Shown: in pieces, positions 62,307-64,000 of the stretch
How the letters are laid out: every line of letters starts with the position of its first letter
Numbering within the stretch: position 1 is the stretch's first letter
Source of the DNA: G963556115 sp963666605
GTDB lineage: Bacteria; Planctomycetota; SZUA-567
Direction of reading: 5' to 3'
DNA: 64,000 bases
NCBI GenBank assembly: GCA_965140405.1
Contig: OZ223208.1
Coordinates: 1,984,001-2,048,000, forward strand
Made by a program: the position numbers and the translations under genes
Notes under the pieces: model-generated
What the model was told of the DNA's origin: nothing
Database searches by the model: none
The model's input: only the letters and a program-made list of their open reading frames with translations

Positions 62307-63665
62307 ATGGCTGATTTGGATTTTCATAATAAAACCTTGGATGTTGATGTAGAGACAGTCACCAGATTGTTGGCTATATCAAAGTTGTTTGCTGTTGGAG
62401 AGGGTGTTCGTAAAACACCTGAAATGCTCGTTAGCGAGTCTATTGGGAGGGTACACACAACTCTTCTAAAAGCAAAACCCGATTATAAAGGCTATTATGA
62501 TGAGTTTACTAAAAAGGCGATAGAAGTTGAAAAAGAGTTGAACTCTGAGGAAGAGCTGGATCTTGATAATATCCAGTTTATAGAATATCCTGAAGAGTTT
62601 ATGGATCTTGAGACAGGTATTGAATCAATTTTTCTTAAGAGAAAGTACCAGTGTCCTTTTTGTGAGACTTCTTTTACTTCCCCAGCTCTAAAGACTGGTA
62701 GTTTGCTTGTTAAAATTGATAACAGAACTCAGATGGAGGTCTATACCGGTGTTCGCCAAGATTCTGATAAAGAGTTTGTTGATTACTCTTTATTTCAGAT
62801 GCTAATCTGTCCAAAATGCCTCTATGCTGCAGCTGATAAAGAGTTTGATATTTGGGATTCTGCATCAAAAGAACCACAATGGGTCAAGAGAAAGAGAGCC
62901 AAGCTTTCAAAAAAAATAGTAGCTGGATATCATGAGCGTTTGAAAGAACGTATGGCTATTGCTCAAATGGCTGGTCAGAAGGGGATGCAACTATTTTCTA
63001 CTGAAAGAACAGAAGCGGATGCTGCCGTATCGCTAGATCTTGCTGGACATACGCTAAATTATTTAATTAGTAAGGTAAGTGTTAATCGAAAAGCTGAACT
63101 GCTTTATCAGTTGGGTCTTCTCCAGTTGATGAAGTCATTGCAATATGAGAAGCAAATTGATGACCCAGACCTTTCTTCTGAGCATGCAAATTTAAAGAGG
63201 AAACGTCGAGGAGCAATAAAGAATGCTCTTGAATGCTTCTTAAAGATTCCTGATTCTAGTGTAGAAAATTTTGATGTTCGAGAGAGTGTTAAGTTTAATT
63301 GTAGAAAATTTTGGGCTGCACATGAGCTCAAACACTTCAGAGCTTTTGCACAATCTGGCTCTGCTCTTCAGCGTGTCTATAATCAGTTCACAAACCTTGT
63401 TAAAAAATCTGAGCGTGAGTATCAGATAGATGAAATAAATCTCAAGAAGGTAAAAGATGAACTGCGCAAGACTAAGAATATTCAGAAGAAGGAACAGATT
63501 CAGAATAGAATAAAAGAGATAGATAAAAACATGCAACTAACTCGCTCTGGTATGGAAAATTATCGTGGTGTAATCAGGGTGGTTACTCCAATATGGGATA
63601 GTGTCTCTATAATGTATGATAAGTTTAAAGAAGCTCAAAGAAGGAAGAAAAAAGCGTCAAATTAG
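62307..63665 (+). CDS. DUF2225 family protein
   Basis: 452 residues. The zinc-like pairs C116/C119 (CPFC) and C168/C171 (ICPKC) with the block LLVKIDNRTQMEVYTGVRQDSDKEFVDYSLFQM are the DUF2225 hallmark; the C-terminal half is helical and lysine-rich (about 360-450, coiled coil). The family's function is unknown. SD is weak, but the ATG fits the family. It lies 101 bp downstream of the GH57 gene on the same strand and may be cotranscribed; the gap has no clear terminator. Confidence 0.85.
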   Translation: MADLDFHNKTLDVDVETVTRLLAISKLFAVGEGVRKTPEMLVSESIGRVHTTLLKAKPDYKGYYDEFTKKAIEVEKELNSEEELDLDNIQFIEYPEEFMDLETGIESIFLKRKYQCPFCETSFTSPALKTGSLLVKIDNRTQMEVYTGVRQDSDKEFVDYSLFQMLICPKCLYAAADKEFDIWDSASKEPQWVKRKRAKLSKKIVAGYHERLKERMAIAQMAGQKGMQLFSTERTEADAAVSLDLAGHTLNYLISKVSVNRKAELLYQLGLLQLMKSLQYEKQIDDPDLSSEHANLKRKRRGAIKNALECFLKIPDSSVENFDVRESVKFNCRKFWAAHELKHFRAFAQSGSALQRVYNQFTNLVKKSEREYQIDEINLKKVKDELRKTKNIQKKEQIQNRIKEIDKNMQLTRSGMENYRGVIRVVTPIWDSVSIMYDKFKEAQRRKKKASN

Positions 63666-63689
63666 TCTTTTAGTTTCTATAGTATTGCT

Positions 63690-63739
63690 AATATATTAAG
63701 AGCATTATTTTCTAATAGAAATAATGCTCTTAATATATT
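63690..63739. terminator. 21-bp bidirectional hairpin terminator
   Basis: 63690-63710 and 63719-63739 pair perfectly over 21 bp with an 8-nt loop. The AT-rich outer stem can supply T-rich tails for both the DUF2225 gene and the gene entering from the right. Confidence 0.88.
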
Positions 63740-63762
63740 TGGGGAAATGGAGAGAATAAGCA

Positions 63763-64000
63763 CTACAATGCAAACTCTGGAAGTGTAGAGTTGTTCTCGC
63801 TTACTGGAAAATCTGGGAGTTCTGTATTTAATAAACTACTAACTTCTTCATCAGTAATATCGGTTTCATTAAGCCCTTCGTCAGTCTCGCTAAGCATTCC
63901 TTTAAAATCATCAGATGAAAGTCCAGGGATCTTCTCCTCTATTTCTTTGTTAATTGTACTCTCTGCTTCTTTTGAATCTGACACTTTTCTAATATCCTCA
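63763..64000 (-). CDS. C-terminal part of an acidic protein entering from the right edge
   Basis: The frame ends at TTA/TAA 63763 and is open through position 64000, so the start lies outside; a GTG at 63984 could be a start but the frame does not close before the edge. The visible 78 residues are strongly acidic (DEGLNETDITDEEVSSLLNTE, ELPDFPVSE) with no cysteine or membrane helix. I do not recognise a family. It converges on DUF2225. Confidence 0.6.
   Translation of the reverse strand, partial: EDIRKVSDSKEAESTINKEIEEKIPGLSSDDFKGMLSETDEGLNETDITDEEVSSLLNTELPDFPVSENNSTLPEFAL

Noticed and set aside
1..64000. CRISPR arrays, insertion sequences, prophage, attachment sites
   Set aside because: No regularly spaced direct repeats, transposase or integrase genes, and no duplicated tRNA end beside tRNA-Phe were seen.

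Overview
The window comes from an AT-rich, Gram-negative, flagellated bacterium. Lipid A/Kdo genes (lpxK, waaA), two very large AsmA-like envelope proteins, a flagellin and a large TPR protein with a signal peptide show a didermal envelope. A GntR-type regulator with a LacI-like sensor domain, a eukaryote-like UDP-sugar pyrophosphorylase, a long phosphofructokinase, an insertion-rich SecA and a DUF4912-GH57 protein together suggest the PVC/Lentisphaerae neighbourhood. That placement is inference; no rRNA is present to settle it. Nothing looks like a recent mobile island: I see no transposase, integrase, phage gene or CRISPR array. Genes are mostly single or in short runs, many ended by long perfect hairpin terminators shared by convergent units.

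Layout. 1-1479: the N-terminal part of an AsmA-like gene running off the left edge. 1785-10544: serC, a giant flagellin, enolase, a GntR/LacI-type regulator divergent from a PfkB sugar kinase, then an orphan mraZ whose downstream gap holds a strong inverted-repeat element and a possible 58-residue small gene. 10848-18047: a zinc-ribbon membrane protein, an unknown membrane coiled-coil gene overlapping an MTA/SAH deaminase, tRNA-Phe, an HTH-plus-receiver protein, an LPG-synthase-like membrane protein, and a Gate-domain membrane protein preceded by a cobalamin riboswitch with an intrinsic terminator.

18625-26102: small metabolic and tRNA-quality genes (thioesterase, dtd, DUF1848, tautomerase-like, queH), then ybgC, a 1071-residue TPR protein and lpxK. 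26185-37821: a siroheme-type reductase, a cytoplasmic Mip-like FKBP, an RmlD-like reductase, a membrane-anchored protein, phosphofructokinase with a CheR-like methyltransferase and a pentapeptide-repeat protein, dnaK, and a periplasmic-sensor/PAS histidine kinase. 37834-46339: waaA, secA, pgi, UDP-sugar pyrophosphorylase and dCMP deaminase, all on the minus strand.

46579-58122: a small membrane protein, an apparent minus-strand operon of a receiver-domain protein, a 67-residue membrane protein and a 1335-residue AsmA-like protein, then an epimerase-OppF pair, a YhaN/SbcC-like ATPase and a DUF368 (PopT-type) undecaprenyl-phosphate carrier. 58376-64000: a GH13 enzyme, a DUF4912-GH57 branching-type enzyme, a DUF2225 protein, and the C-terminal part of an acidic protein entering from the right edge.

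Themes: envelope biogenesis, central sugar metabolism (eno, pfk, pgi, UDP-sugar synthesis, alpha-glucan enzymes) and signal transduction. The least expected pieces are the B12-riboswitch-controlled Gate-domain protein, the structured element downstream of mraZ, and the receiver/small-membrane/AsmA operon.
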